64,000 bases of DNA, taken from Methanobacteriota archaeon (GTDB lineage: Archaea; Halobacteriota; Methanomicrobia; Methanomicrobiales; Methanospirillaceae). The DNA lies in the NCBI GenBank assembly GCA_029547605.1, contig JAKPPB010000020.1, positions 1 through 64,000 of the forward strand. The letters run 5' to 3'. The notes below the pieces were generated by a model. The model saw only the letters and a list, made by a program, of their open reading frames with translations, searched no databases and was not told where the DNA came from. A program made the translations under genes and the position numbers. Shown here one piece after another: positions 39,943-49,152 of the stretch (positions within the stretch are counted from its first letter, which is position 1; each line of letters starts with the position of its first letter).

Positions 39943-40566
39943 TTCCCTTTTTTCTATGCATGGTCCCTGCTTCCTGCAGACCAGGATTGCATGGTCGCGG
40001 TGGTACGGTTCGAGCCAGATCACCTTCCCGACCACGAGCGGTGACCCGTTGAGTGTTCTGCATACCTCGTCCACCACCTCACGAGGGCTGCGGGAGACAT
40101 CGATGCTCCTGGCCTTGATCGCGAGGATCGCGGCCCCCCCGGACTCAAGGAAGACAGAGTTGGCAATCGCAATGCCTGCCTGGTCGGGGTGTGCAACGTC
40201 CTCTATGACCAGCTGCACTGTCTCCACCAGGGGTGCATATTCACACGGCCGGGTTGCGTCTGCAAAGAGCGGAATGATATTCTTCCTCCTCGCTGCGACC
40301 GCAAGGAGGTCACGCATCGGGATACAGGCATTCTCGACGGCATACACGATCTCCGCATAATCGGCAACGTGCGATACGGTGGTGCCATGGGCCGCCCCAA
40401 GGTACAGTACCCGTGTCGATGACCCTATCTCCACGTCACCACCAAGGTGATAATATGCCGCAAGCTTGCTCCGGTACGGATTCCACACCCGCTTTCCAGA
40501 GAGAATGCGCTCCCCGTAGACCCCGCCCTCACCGCTCGAAACGAGGACCCCGTCTACCCAGATCAT
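39940..40566 (-). CDS. flpA: Fibrillarin-like rRNA/tRNA 2'-O-methyltransferase
   Basis: VLYLGAAHGTTVSHVADYAEIVYAVE, LVIEDVAHPDQAGIAIANSVFLESGGAAILAIKARSID; followed upstream by nop5. Confidence 0.95.
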   Translation of the reverse strand: MIWVDGVLVSSGEGGVYGERILSGKRVWNPYRSKLAAYYHLGGDVEIGSSTRVLYLGAAHGTTVSHVADYAEIVYAVENACIPMRDLLAVAARRKNIIPLFADATRPCEYAPLVETVQLVIEDVAHPDQAGIAIANSVFLESGGAAILAIKARSIDVSRSPREVVDEVCRTLNGSPLVVGKVIWLEPYHRDHAILVCRKQGPCIEKRE

Positions 40567-41423
40567 CTCCTGCCCCCGGCGCGGTCTATCGCCTGATCTG
40601 CAGACTCGAGGAAGCCGGGATCCGGCAGGCCGCGATAGTAGTCTATCCTCGCCGCAATCGCCAGTTTTGCGGCAAGAGTCCTCGACACCTTCCCTCTCCG
40701 CGCCTTTCCCGCAGCATGCACCCGCCTGTGCTGGTAGATGATTCCATGCTTTGGAGGAGGAGTCCCTGATCTCAAATGAGAGAAGAGCGCAATCCGGGCG
40801 CCCATGACCTGAACGGTCGCTGCGGGGAGTCGGGCAAGCCGGGACAGTCCTCCTGCTCCGGAGAGGAGACGGGCTGCCACCACGCCGCCGACCAGTCCGC
40901 TGATGTTGGGCATCACATCGGCGGCGAGAGCCGTGATCTCACGTGAGAGCGCCGACCTGACCTCTGAGAGATGCGTCATCTCCGTGGCAATCGCCGAGAG
41001 AACAGGGTTTTTGCTCCCCGCGAGCATCTCTCTGGCCTTCTGTCCCCGCAATTCGCGAAACTTCCTCGAGAATGCCGGGTCCTTTGCCGCGTGCCACTCG
41101 AGTGCCCGTTCCGTGAGGAGGTTCACTGCTTCGTCGATCTGGTCAAGCATCCTGACCATGTACACGAGCTCCATCTCGGGCGTCCTGGATATCCGGCCCA
41201 GTTCCATCTCCGCCCGCATGGTGCAGAGCGATCGCAGCACCTCGATGTATTCTTCCCTCGAATGAACAAAGCCACACTCCCGTGCGAATTCCCAGGTGAA
41301 TGGGACGTAAGGGTCGTTCTTTTCAATGAGAAGATCAAGGCGCTCCGACAGTGCGTCCAGTTCGTGGCCAGGGTATGGCCTGCAGACTCCGCCTGCCACA
41401 TCGCCGAACCAGTAGGATGCCAT
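40563..41423 (-). CDS. nop5: Nop5/Nop56-related C/D RNP protein
   Basis: PNISGLVGGVVAARLLSGAGGLSRLARLPAATVQVMGARIALFSHLRSGTPPPKHGIIYQH. Confidence 0.95.
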   Translation of the reverse strand: MASYWFGDVAGGVCRPYPGHELDALSERLDLLIEKNDPYVPFTWEFARECGFVHSREEYIEVLRSLCTMRAEMELGRISRTPEMELVYMVRMLDQIDEAVNLLTERALEWHAAKDPAFSRKFRELRGQKAREMLAGSKNPVLSAIATEMTHLSEVRSALSREITALAADVMPNISGLVGGVVAARLLSGAGGLSRLARLPAATVQVMGARIALFSHLRSGTPPPKHGIIYQHRRVHAAGKARRGKVSRTLAAKLAIAARIDYYRGLPDPGFLESADQAIDRAGGRR

Positions 41424-41487
41424 CAGTTACTCTGTGCGGGGCGCGGGTATTAATCTCACCTGCGGCCTCCTCTCCTCCGGGTCAGAA

Positions 41488-42699
41488 TCAGATGCCACCG
41501 AGGCCGAATGAATAGAGCATGACGGGGACCATGATTGCTCCCATACAGAAGACCTGCGGGACATTCACGAGACGGGGGATGCATCCTACTGCGGTGGCAA
41601 GTGCGAGCAGCATGAGCCCGAAGATGCCTGCCCCGATGAGAGAGACCGCCGCCACGAATATCATCACCACTCTGTTCATGAGGGTGCGGTCCACTCCTTC
41701 CAGAAGATATGCCATCCCCGCCAGGCGGATGGTGAGGAGATAAGCCGCGAGGGACGCAAGTGTCCCCGAGAGGAGGAGGAGCGGGAGGGGGGGTATCTCC
41801 AGCAGGGAGAGGGCTGCCACTACCCCGTTTCTCATGCGATCGACTGCGAAGAATGCTGCCAGGCCCACGACAGAGTTCATCGTGTTGGCTGCGCTGGTGG
41901 CAAGGAGATACCCCCTGCGGTCGCGGGTGTAATTCACTGCAGATGCGAGCACGCCATTCGCCGTCGCATTGGAGAGCCCGGGGAGCCACCCGACAACAAT
42001 CCCTGCCACACCCCCGAGAAGCGTCCCTTTCAGGATCCCCTCTTTCCCGATTGCAAGCCCGGAGAACCGCTGTGGTGGGATGGCCCCCCTCCCCGAATAA
42101 AGGAGCATGGATATGCCGAAGAGGCCGGAGAGGAGCGGCATCAGCACCACGCTCTCCCCAAGGAGCGGCGGGGCCAGAAACGCGTACCTGAATGAAAATA
42201 CCCCCAGGATCCCTGATGCGAAGAAGACGAGAAGGCCCCACCCGGGGGCCTCGCTCTGCACCAGCAGAAAGCCGATCACCGCGACCAGTATGACGCCACT
42301 CGCCCAGTCGAGGGATGACTGGAGGTGCGGCATGACAAGGAGCAGGAGCGCGGTGACTGGTACGGCGAGCGCAAGGCCGGTTGCGCTCCCGAGTGCCGAG
42401 ATCCTCACCGCTTCCTCTCCCTTCCCCTCCATGCACAGGGCATGTGCCGGCAGCACTGCAAGCGCCGTATCGGCATCGGGGATGCCAAGGAACGTGCTCG
42501 GGACGGCATCGAGGAAGCAGTGCGTAATAAGGGCCGAGAAAAGGGCTGCCGCAAGGAAAAACGGACCAAAAAGTGGGAGGAGAATCGCGAGGGACGCAAG
42601 CATGATCGCGGCCATGGTGTTGACATGGACTCCTGGAAAAAGGCCTGAGAGGAGCCCGAGTATTACTCCTGCCACGGTCCCTGCCAGGATCTCGATCAT
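41488..42699 (-). CDS. TctA/DUF112-family multi-pass membrane transporter
   Basis: MIEILAGTVAGVILGLLSGLFPGVHVNTMAAIMLA; FLGIPDADTALAVLPAHALCMEGKGEEAVR; WLPGLSNATANGVLA. Confidence 0.85.
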   Translation of the reverse strand: MIEILAGTVAGVILGLLSGLFPGVHVNTMAAIMLASLAILLPLFGPFFLAAALFSALITHCFLDAVPSTFLGIPDADTALAVLPAHALCMEGKGEEAVRISALGSATGLALAVPVTALLLLVMPHLQSSLDWASGVILVAVIGFLLVQSEAPGWGLLVFFASGILGVFSFRYAFLAPPLLGESVVLMPLLSGLFGISMLLYSGRGAIPPQRFSGLAIGKEGILKGTLLGGVAGIVVGWLPGLSNATANGVLASAVNYTRDRRGYLLATSAANTMNSVVGLAAFFAVDRMRNGVVAALSLLEIPPLPLLLLSGTLASLAAYLLTIRLAGMAYLLEGVDRTLMNRVVMIFVAAVSLIGAGIFGLMLLALATAVGCIPRLVNVPQVFCMGAIMVPVMLYSFGLGGI

Positions 42700-42781
42700 C
42701 CTCGCCTAGGATGGAGGGGAATTAAGATAAAGGAATCGAAACAGATAGAACACCACTCTCCATAATGCCGGGAGCCACCGT

Positions 42782-43489
42782 ATGCTGATCGCGATCACCA
42801 GGTTGCAGGAGAAGAGTTGTGACGACGGGGCGCGCTGTGCCCGGTTCGGGCACCGGTGCTTCCCGGTCTCACCGCTCCGGGCAATGGTGAACATGGAGGA
42901 GATCGCCCGGTTCGTCGAGGATACTGACCGCAGCACCTTCGACTGCATCTTCTTCACGAGCGCACTTCCCGCCCGCCTGATCGGGCCACGTCTCTCCCGC
43001 TGGCCGAGGGTGGTGGCAATCGGGCCCCAGACGCGGAGGGAACTGGAAGCGTATGGCATCGAGGCAGAGGTGCTTCCCCGCTTCTACAGCAGCGACTTCG
43101 TCCGGTTCCTCGGGCCGTGGATCGAGGGGAAGCATATCGGTATTCCCCGGGCGGACGTACCGAACCCCGGACTCCTCTCCTCCATCAGGGATGCAGGGGG
43201 AAAGGCGACGGAGGTCGCATGCTACTCCCTGATACCCACGGGGGAGCTCCTCCCAGTCGGGGACGCAGACGCACTCCTCTTCACAAGCGCCATGTCATAC
43301 CGGGTAGCACGGTGGGTAGACCGTCCCGGGCTCCTGCTGGTTGCAATCGGCGAGGTCACCGCCGGCGCCATGGTTGCCGGCGGACACGACCCCGAGGTAG
43401 TGGGGGATGGCTCCCTCGAAGGGACGCTTTATGCGCTGAACCGTTACCTGGAAAGGGACCCCGGCATGCGGCGGCCCGGAGGGAGATGA
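42782..43489 (+). CDS. hemD: Uroporphyrinogen-III synthase
   Basis: DCIFFTSALPARLIGPRL...VVAIGPQTRRELEAYGIEAEVLP, LLFTSAMSYRVARWV. Confidence 0.82.
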   Translation: MLIAITRLQEKSCDDGARCARFGHRCFPVSPLRAMVNMEEIARFVEDTDRSTFDCIFFTSALPARLIGPRLSRWPRVVAIGPQTRRELEAYGIEAEVLPRFYSSDFVRFLGPWIEGKHIGIPRADVPNPGLLSSIRDAGGKATEVACYSLIPTGELLPVGDADALLFTSAMSYRVARWVDRPGLLLVAIGEVTAGAMVAGGHDPEVVGDGSLEGTLYALNRYLERDPGMRRPGGR

Positions 43490-44376
43490 CCACTATCCCG
43501 GAACACGGGCTCCTTGTCCTGGACAAGCCAAGGGGGCCTTCCAGCCACCAAGTGACGGCGTGGGCCGGCGAGATTCTCGGCGCGAGGGTCGGCCATGCAG
43601 GAACGCTGGATCCCGGGGTCTCAGGCGTGCTTGTCGTCATGATTGGAAACGCCGTGCGGCTCGCCCCAATCCTCCTTTCAGAGGAGAAAGAGTACGTGGC
43701 AGCCATCCGCCTTCATGGGGACGTGCGGGAAGAGTCATTGAGGCGGGCAGCCGCAGAATTCTGCGGGCGGATCTACCAGCGGCCACCCAGAAGGAGCGCG
43801 GTCGCCCGCAACCTGCGCATCAGGACCGTGAAAGCACTCGACGTCCTCGAGGCCAGTGAGCGCCTGGCAGTCCTCCGCATCACCTGCGACGCCGGGACGT
43901 ATATCCGGTCACTCTGCCACCACCTGGGGCTTGCACTCGGCTGCGGTGCCCACATGCAGGAGCTCCGGCGGGTGAGGTCAGGGATCTTCTCAGAGGAACA
44001 CGCACATACGCTCCACGACCTGAAAGACGCGGCGGTGTGTGCCGGTCACGGGAATTCCCGTCACCTCGCTGAGATGATCCTCCCTCCAGAGACGATTGCC
44101 GGCGGGCTCCCTTCCCTCGTCATCCGCGACACCGCTGTGGACGCGCTCTGCCACGGCGCGGCGCTTGCAGGGGTGGGGGTCATACGCCAGGATGCATTTG
44201 TAAGAGGCGAGGCGGTTGCGGTCCTGACGGGAAAGGGACAACTGGTCTGTATCGGCGAGGCCATCGTCTCCTCAACGCAGGTCGCACCGGGACAGACCGG
44301 GCTCGTGGCGGCGCCGCGGACCGTCTTCATGCGGCCCGGCGCATACCCGAAGGGCTGGAAAACGAAGGAGAAATGA
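43486..44376 (+). CDS. truB: Archaeal Cbf5/TruB-type pseudouridine synthase
   Basis: LLVLDKPRGPSSHQVTAWAGEILGARVGHAGTLDPGVSGVLVV; C-terminal PUA domain; ATGA overlap with hemD. Confidence 0.93.
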   Translation: MTTIPEHGLLVLDKPRGPSSHQVTAWAGEILGARVGHAGTLDPGVSGVLVVMIGNAVRLAPILLSEEKEYVAAIRLHGDVREESLRRAAAEFCGRIYQRPPRRSAVARNLRIRTVKALDVLEASERLAVLRITCDAGTYIRSLCHHLGLALGCGAHMQELRRVRSGIFSEEHAHTLHDLKDAAVCAGHGNSRHLAEMILPPETIAGGLPSLVIRDTAVDALCHGAALAGVGVIRQDAFVRGEAVAVLTGKGQLVCIGEAIVSSTQVAPGQTGLVAAPRTVFMRPGAYPKGWKTKEK

Positions 44377-44509
44377 TGAGGAGCGGGGATGAGAGCCCGG
44401 AAAAACCGTTCACGCTCATCCGTCCATCGCTTGGGATCTCATCTCTCCTGCCCTCTGGATGAGATACCATTAAAAAAAGACCCGCCCCATAGTATGGATA
44501 CACCTTTTT

Positions 44510-44593
44510 GCTGAGGTAGTCTAGCGGTACGGCGCAGGCCTGGAGAGCCTGTGGGGCTTCTGCCCCTCGGGAGTTCAATTCTCCCCCTCAGCG
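44510..44593 (+). tRNA. tRNA-Ser (GGA)
   Basis: Acceptor GCTGAGG/CCTCAGC, anticodon stem CAGGC/GCCTG with loop CTGGAGA, long variable arm, T-loop TTCAATT. Confidence 0.9.
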
Positions 44594-45360
44594 TGCTCTG
44601 TTCTCCCGCCACTGCCGTCCCTTTCCCGTGCGCCGGAGAGCCCGCCATCATCCAGCCGCTCCTGTGCGAACCGAAAATATTCTTCGACCACCTCAAACCC
44701 GAGGAAGTGCCTCCCCATCTCCCGGCTCACCACCGCAACGGTACCTGAACCAAGGAAAGGGTCAAGCACCATGTCTCCGGGGTTGCTGGAGAACTCGAGT
44801 ATCTTTCGCACAATCTGGGGGGGGAGTTTCGTGGGTGTCTTCTTCTTCCCCTTCCAGTACTCGCGGTTGATCACCCAGACGTCCTCAGGATAATGCTCAA
44901 CCTTATGAAAGACGTAATTCCCGGGATCTTTTACCGCGAAAAGGATATGGTAATGGCTGGTGACGAACTTTTTCCGGGTGAACACCCCAAACTGGTACTT
45001 CCAGATCAGGTGGTTGATTGTGGTAAACCCTGCGTCGTCAAGGCCGCAGAGTACATCTTTCAGCCGGTTCCATCCTGAGAAGACGTAGAGGCTTCCCTTC
45101 GGGGAGAGCACCCGGAAGGCCTCCTTCATCCACCGTGAAGTGAACTGCCCATACTCGTGTTCCGGAATCTCGCGGTATCCGTCAAGGACCCGCGAACCGG
45201 TGCGGTGGTAATTCATCTTCCTGGCCTTAAAGTCGATAGCAAACGGGGGATCTGTGACGATAAGATCAATGCTCCCCGCACGAAGGAGCGGCAGGAGGTC
45301 CAGCGCATCCCCGTGGTAGAGTGTGTCCGGGGAGAACGGGCCGAGATCGGGAGATCTCAC
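44575..45360 (-). CDS. DNA modification methyltransferase (N6_N4_Mtase type)
   Basis: DLIVTDPPFAIDF catalytic motif; DPFLGSGTVAVVSREMGRHFLGFEV SAM-binding motif; GTG start overlaps the iorB stop (GTGA). Confidence 0.85.
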   Translation of the reverse strand: MRSPDLGPFSPDTLYHGDALDLLPLLRAGSIDLIVTDPPFAIDFKARKMNYHRTGSRVLDGYREIPEHEYGQFTSRWMKEAFRVLSPKGSLYVFSGWNRLKDVLCGLDDAGFTTINHLIWKYQFGVFTRKKFVTSHYHILFAVKDPGNYVFHKVEHYPEDVWVINREYWKGKKKTPTKLPPQIVRKILEFSSNPGDMVLDPFLGSGTVAVVSREMGRHFLGFEVVEEYFRFAQERLDDGGLSGARERDGSGGRTEHAEGEN

Positions 45361-45962
45361 GCCTTCCTGCTCCCTTCTTTGCACTTCTCTCCTGCCACCC
45401 TCCCGAGTTCGAATGCGTTCCTGTTGATCGCGACCGTCTTCTTTGGGACCAGTCGCTCGACCGCGGTAAGAAGCGAAGAGGGGGCAAAGGGCATGAACCA
45501 CGATGCCGCGCCGATCATCACCACGTTCTGCGACAGGGGACTGCCCGCTTCCGCGGCGAGCGCATCCGCGTCCACGAGGCAGAGTGACCACCCTTCCAGG
45601 CGCTCACGCACCGCGTCCTTGTCCGGTATCGCGGCCCCCTGCATGAATACCGACGTGGGAATGACGATGTGGCTGTTTGCGACCATGTGCCCGTCCGGCG
45701 CAAGAAAGTGGGCATACCGGAGCGCCTCGAGCATGTCAAAGGCAATCATCAGGTGCGCGGTGCCGGGTGCAATGAGTGGCCCGAACTTTCCGTCGATGCG
45801 GATGTGCCCCTCGACAGAGCCTCCCCGCTGCGCCATTCCATGGGTCTCTGCCCCGCGGACGCTCCTGCCCTCGATCAGGCATGCTTCCCCCAGGATGTTC
45901 GAGGCGAGGATGATCCCCTGCCCGCCGATTCCCACCATCAGGATGTCAAAACTCCGGGTCAT
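45357..45962 (-). CDS. iorB: Indolepyruvate:ferredoxin oxidoreductase, beta subunit
   Basis: DILMVGIGGQGIILASNILGEACLIEGRSVRGAETHGMAQRGGSVEGHIRI. Confidence 0.93.
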   Translation of the reverse strand: MTRSFDILMVGIGGQGIILASNILGEACLIEGRSVRGAETHGMAQRGGSVEGHIRIDGKFGPLIAPGTAHLMIAFDMLEALRYAHFLAPDGHMVANSHIVIPTSVFMQGAAIPDKDAVRERLEGWSLCLVDADALAAEAGSPLSQNVVMIGAASWFMPFAPSSLLTAVERLVPKKTVAINRNAFELGRVAGEKCKEGSRKA

Positions 45963-47728
45963 CTCTTCACCTCCCTGCCGATTGCACCTGCAGGGCAAAT
46001 CTGGACGCACACCCCGCAGCCGCTGCACAGGTCATTGATGAACGCCTTCTCGCCGGCCTTCTCGATGGCGGGACACCCGAACTTGACGCAGAGACCGCAT
46101 GCCGTACAGGTCTCGGGGTCGACCTGATACCTGCCTCGTCGCATGCCCGACCTGCGTGCGGTGATCACGCACGGCTGGCGGGCAATGATGACCTTCACGC
46201 CGGGCCGCTCCCGGGCTTCCTTCAGCACTGAGAGGAGGGATACGAGGTCGTAGGGGTCTACCGTCTCAACGTAACTGACGCCGCATGCCCTGCAGATAGC
46301 CTCGAGGGAGACAGGGGGGACAGGGGTGCCGCAGGCAGTCATCCCGCTGGAAGGGTTCGGCTGGTGGCCGGTCATGGCTGTCACCCTGTTGTCGAGGATC
46401 ACAAGTATCATCTTCGCCCCGTTGTAGACCGCGTTCAGGAGACCCGGGATGCCGGTGTGCAGGAACGTCGAATCGCCGATGGTTGCGACCACATCCCGAT
46501 CCTCTCCTGACTGGGCGATACCACTGGCAACGGTGATGGACGCCCCCATGCAGATCGTGGTATCCACGGCGCCCAGCTGGAGCCCGAGGGTGTAGCAGCC
46601 GATGTCGCTTGGGAAGATGCCGTCCTTGAAGACTTTCCGCATGGCATAAAAGACAGGCCGGTGCATGCACCCTGCACAGAGGATGGGTGGACGGCTGGGG
46701 ACATCACCCGCAGGACTGGGTTCTGAGAACACCCTGGACGGTGCGATACCACAGGCCTGCATGATCTTTGCCACTGCCACGGTGGAGAGCTCCCCCTCGT
46801 ACGGGACCATGCCGTTCTTTTTTCCATTCACGGCCACGCAGCCTGCCACCTGTCGCACCGCCTCCTCTACCACGGGGTGAAGCTCCTCCACGACGAGGAC
46901 CATCTCATGTTGCCGGACAAACGCCGAAAGCCACTCCTCGTCGATTGGATATGCCCCTATCTTCATGAAGGAGACACCATCAGGAAGCACCTCCTGGACA
47001 TAGGACGCCGCAATCCCGCTTGCCACGATGGCCACTGGACCACGCACCACCGCATGGTTATACCCCTTCTCAACCAGTGTCCTCTTAACCAGTGGCTGCT
47101 TCTGGTTCAGTTTCCGGTGGAGAACCCGTGTGTGCGCGGGGATTACCACGTACTGCTGGGGGTTCCGATGGAACTCTCCTTTCCTTATGACATGGGAACG
47201 GTCCTCTGTCACCGTGTCCCCCTTGGAGTGGCAGATCCGTGTGGTCGGCCTGAAGATTACCGGCAGGGAGAACTCTTCGGAGAGTGCGAAGGCGTCCCTG
47301 ACCATATCATGGGCTTCCTGGATGGTGGAGGGATCAAGGCAGGGGAGGCGCGAGAAGAGCGCATAGCAGCGGCTGTCCTGCTCGTTCTGGGAGCTGTGCG
47401 CGAACGGGTCATCCGCGCTCATGATCACGAGGCCTCCTGTGACCCCGGTATAGGCACTTGTCATCAGCGGGTCGGCGGCGACGTTGAGGCCCACGTGCTT
47501 CATGGTGCAGAGCGCCCGGAGACCGCACCACGCCGCGGCCAGGGCATTCTCGAGTGCCACCTTCTCGTTCACCGACCATTCGACGTAGAAGTCCCTTTCC
47601 GGAAGGGAACGGAGTATGTCGATCACCTCTGAAGACGGAGTCCCGGGATACCCGGTCACGAAATGGACGGGTGATGCGAGGCATCCTCTTGCGATTGCTT
47701 CATTGCCAAGCAGATACTGTGTCGTCAT
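45959..47728 (-). CDS. iorA: Indolepyruvate:ferredoxin oxidoreductase, alpha subunit
   Basis: MTTQYLLGNEAIARGCLASPVHFVTGYPGTPSSEVID; TPP domain; C-terminal 2x4Fe-4S Cys clusters. Confidence 0.94.
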   Translation of the reverse strand: MTTQYLLGNEAIARGCLASPVHFVTGYPGTPSSEVIDILRSLPERDFYVEWSVNEKVALENALAAAWCGLRALCTMKHVGLNVAADPLMTSAYTGVTGGLVIMSADDPFAHSSQNEQDSRCYALFSRLPCLDPSTIQEAHDMVRDAFALSEEFSLPVIFRPTTRICHSKGDTVTEDRSHVIRKGEFHRNPQQYVVIPAHTRVLHRKLNQKQPLVKRTLVEKGYNHAVVRGPVAIVASGIAASYVQEVLPDGVSFMKIGAYPIDEEWLSAFVRQHEMVLVVEELHPVVEEAVRQVAGCVAVNGKKNGMVPYEGELSTVAVAKIMQACGIAPSRVFSEPSPAGDVPSRPPILCAGCMHRPVFYAMRKVFKDGIFPSDIGCYTLGLQLGAVDTTICMGASITVASGIAQSGEDRDVVATIGDSTFLHTGIPGLLNAVYNGAKMILVILDNRVTAMTGHQPNPSSGMTACGTPVPPVSLEAICRACGVSYVETVDPYDLVSLLSVLKEARERPGVKVIIARQPCVITARRSGMRRGRYQVDPETCTACGLCVKFGCPAIEKAGEKAFINDLCSGCGVCVQICPAGAIGREVKR

Positions 47729-47858
47729 TATCCTCCACCAGCATGTTCCTGTCACAGGTACTCTGCACAGGTACAAATAATATGACGGTCACGAGACAAC
47801 GAGGGGGACGACTCAAAACCTATAAAAGGGTCGGGGGATTAAATTACTGGGACATCAG

Positions 47859-47932
47859 GGGCCCGTAGCATAGCCCGGTGGTGCGCCCGGCTGATAACCG
47901 GGAGGTCATGTGTTCGAATCACATCGGGCCCA
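47859..47932 (+). tRNA. tRNA-Ile (GAT)
   Basis: Acceptor GGGCCCG/CGGGCCC, anticodon stem CCCGG/CCGGG with loop CTGATAA, T-loop TTCGAAT. Confidence 0.9.
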
Positions 47933-47973
47933 CTTCATATCTTCTTATTACTGATTGGAGCTGAGTGGATACC

Positions 47974-48432
47974 ATGGAAAAGAACCAGGTTATTCTGGTG
48001 GTTTTGGGACTGGTGGCCTGCGGGGCGCTTTATTTCTTCGTGGACATTTATGCGAGCCTTATTGGGGTCGTCCTCGTGATCGCTCTGGCGATGTCATTTT
48101 TTATCATGCAGGACAGCGCCATGACGCCCAACATATCAGTACGCGTGAAAGAGGGCGGCAGGGGAATTATCGTCAGTAATAAAGGGAATGCGAAGGCAGT
48201 CTCGATACACCTCACCCTGATGCCTCAGGAGCTCAAGTATCATGTGCCGTCCCTTGAAGAAGATACGGAGAAGACACTCTCCTCTGACATGATGATCGAG
48301 AGAACCAGGGTCAGGGCAAAATACCAGAATGAGCAGGGGAAGGCGTATGAAAAGAACATGGAGATCTCGGTATTCGACAAACCCGAGGAAGACCTCCTGA
48401 AACCCGTCTTCCCTCTCTTCAAGTGGAAGTGA
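47974..48432 (+). CDS. Hypothetical membrane-anchored protein
   Basis: Two N-terminal hydrophobic helices then a charged soluble domain (TPNISVRVKEGGRGIIVSNKGNAKAVSIHLTLMPQEL). Confidence 0.7.
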   Translation: MEKNQVILVVLGLVACGALYFFVDIYASLIGVVLVIALAMSFFIMQDSAMTPNISVRVKEGGRGIIVSNKGNAKAVSIHLTLMPQELKYHVPSLEEDTEKTLSSDMMIERTRVRAKYQNEQGKAYEKNMEISVFDKPEEDLLKPVFPLFKWK

Positions 48433-48447
48433 CCCTTCACTTCTCCC

Positions 48448-48975
48448 TCACTTTTCTGCAAGCACGAACGCGAGGGTCTTCTCCAGGGCATCCAGGAGTT
48501 CCTTCTGCCCCTCAAGGTAATCGCGCATCGCCCGGTACAGCATCACCATGATCTCATGGCCGTAGATCTGGAGCGCGTCTTCCGGTGAAAGGGGGTTCTG
48601 ATAGGAATCGACGACGATCCCCCCGGTGCTGTACATCATCTCGTAGAACCTGCCGTCCTCGGCGAGGACGCAGAACTGGTCGTCAACCTTCTTGCTGATG
48701 TTGTCAGGCCGGTGGGCAACAGGATCGGTCTTTCCAAGGACGATCATCTTCTGGGGATAGTACACCGTGTCGTACATCTCGCCTTTGGTGTCAGCCTTTC
48801 CCCTCTTCAGCATATTCATCCCGATCCTTGCGACAAGGGGGGCAGTCATCTCGCCCATTCGGGCCATCAGGGCTGCCTCGCGGGCACGGACCTCCTCTGA
48901 TAGCGTGTCTCTTTTCGCGTTGAGGTCGTCGATCTTCTTTAAAAGTTCCCTGTATCCTTTCTCAATCTGGTCCAT
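48448..48975 (-). CDS. Conserved hypothetical protein with N-terminal coiled coil
   Basis: MDQIEKGYRELLKKIDDLNAKRDTLSEEVRAREAALMARMGEM...; strong codon usage; no family recognised. Confidence 0.7.
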   Translation of the reverse strand: MDQIEKGYRELLKKIDDLNAKRDTLSEEVRAREAALMARMGEMTAPLVARIGMNMLKRGKADTKGEMYDTVYYPQKMIVLGKTDPVAHRPDNISKKVDDQFCVLAEDGRFYEMMYSTGGIVVDSYQNPLSPEDALQIYGHEIMVMLYRAMRDYLEGQKELLDALEKTLAFVLAEK

Positions 48976-49152
48976 CTGCGCGATTCTCCTCTTCTCACTC
49001 TTTTTTCCTGGTTTTTGGGGTGTTGATGAGGAGTGGGCTGCATATGCAATAATGGTTCGCTTTCTCCCTGTCAGCGGGCCATACACCGCATCATGCGATA
49101 TATCCGGCGGGCCGGCTGACACCCTGGGACTTGGGAGAAGGTACCGGACGCT

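Noticed and set aside
43117-43485. N-terminal extension of cbf5 in the supplied ORF
   Set aside because: Overlaps hemD in another frame; true start is the ATG at 43486 before TTIPEHGLLVLDKP.
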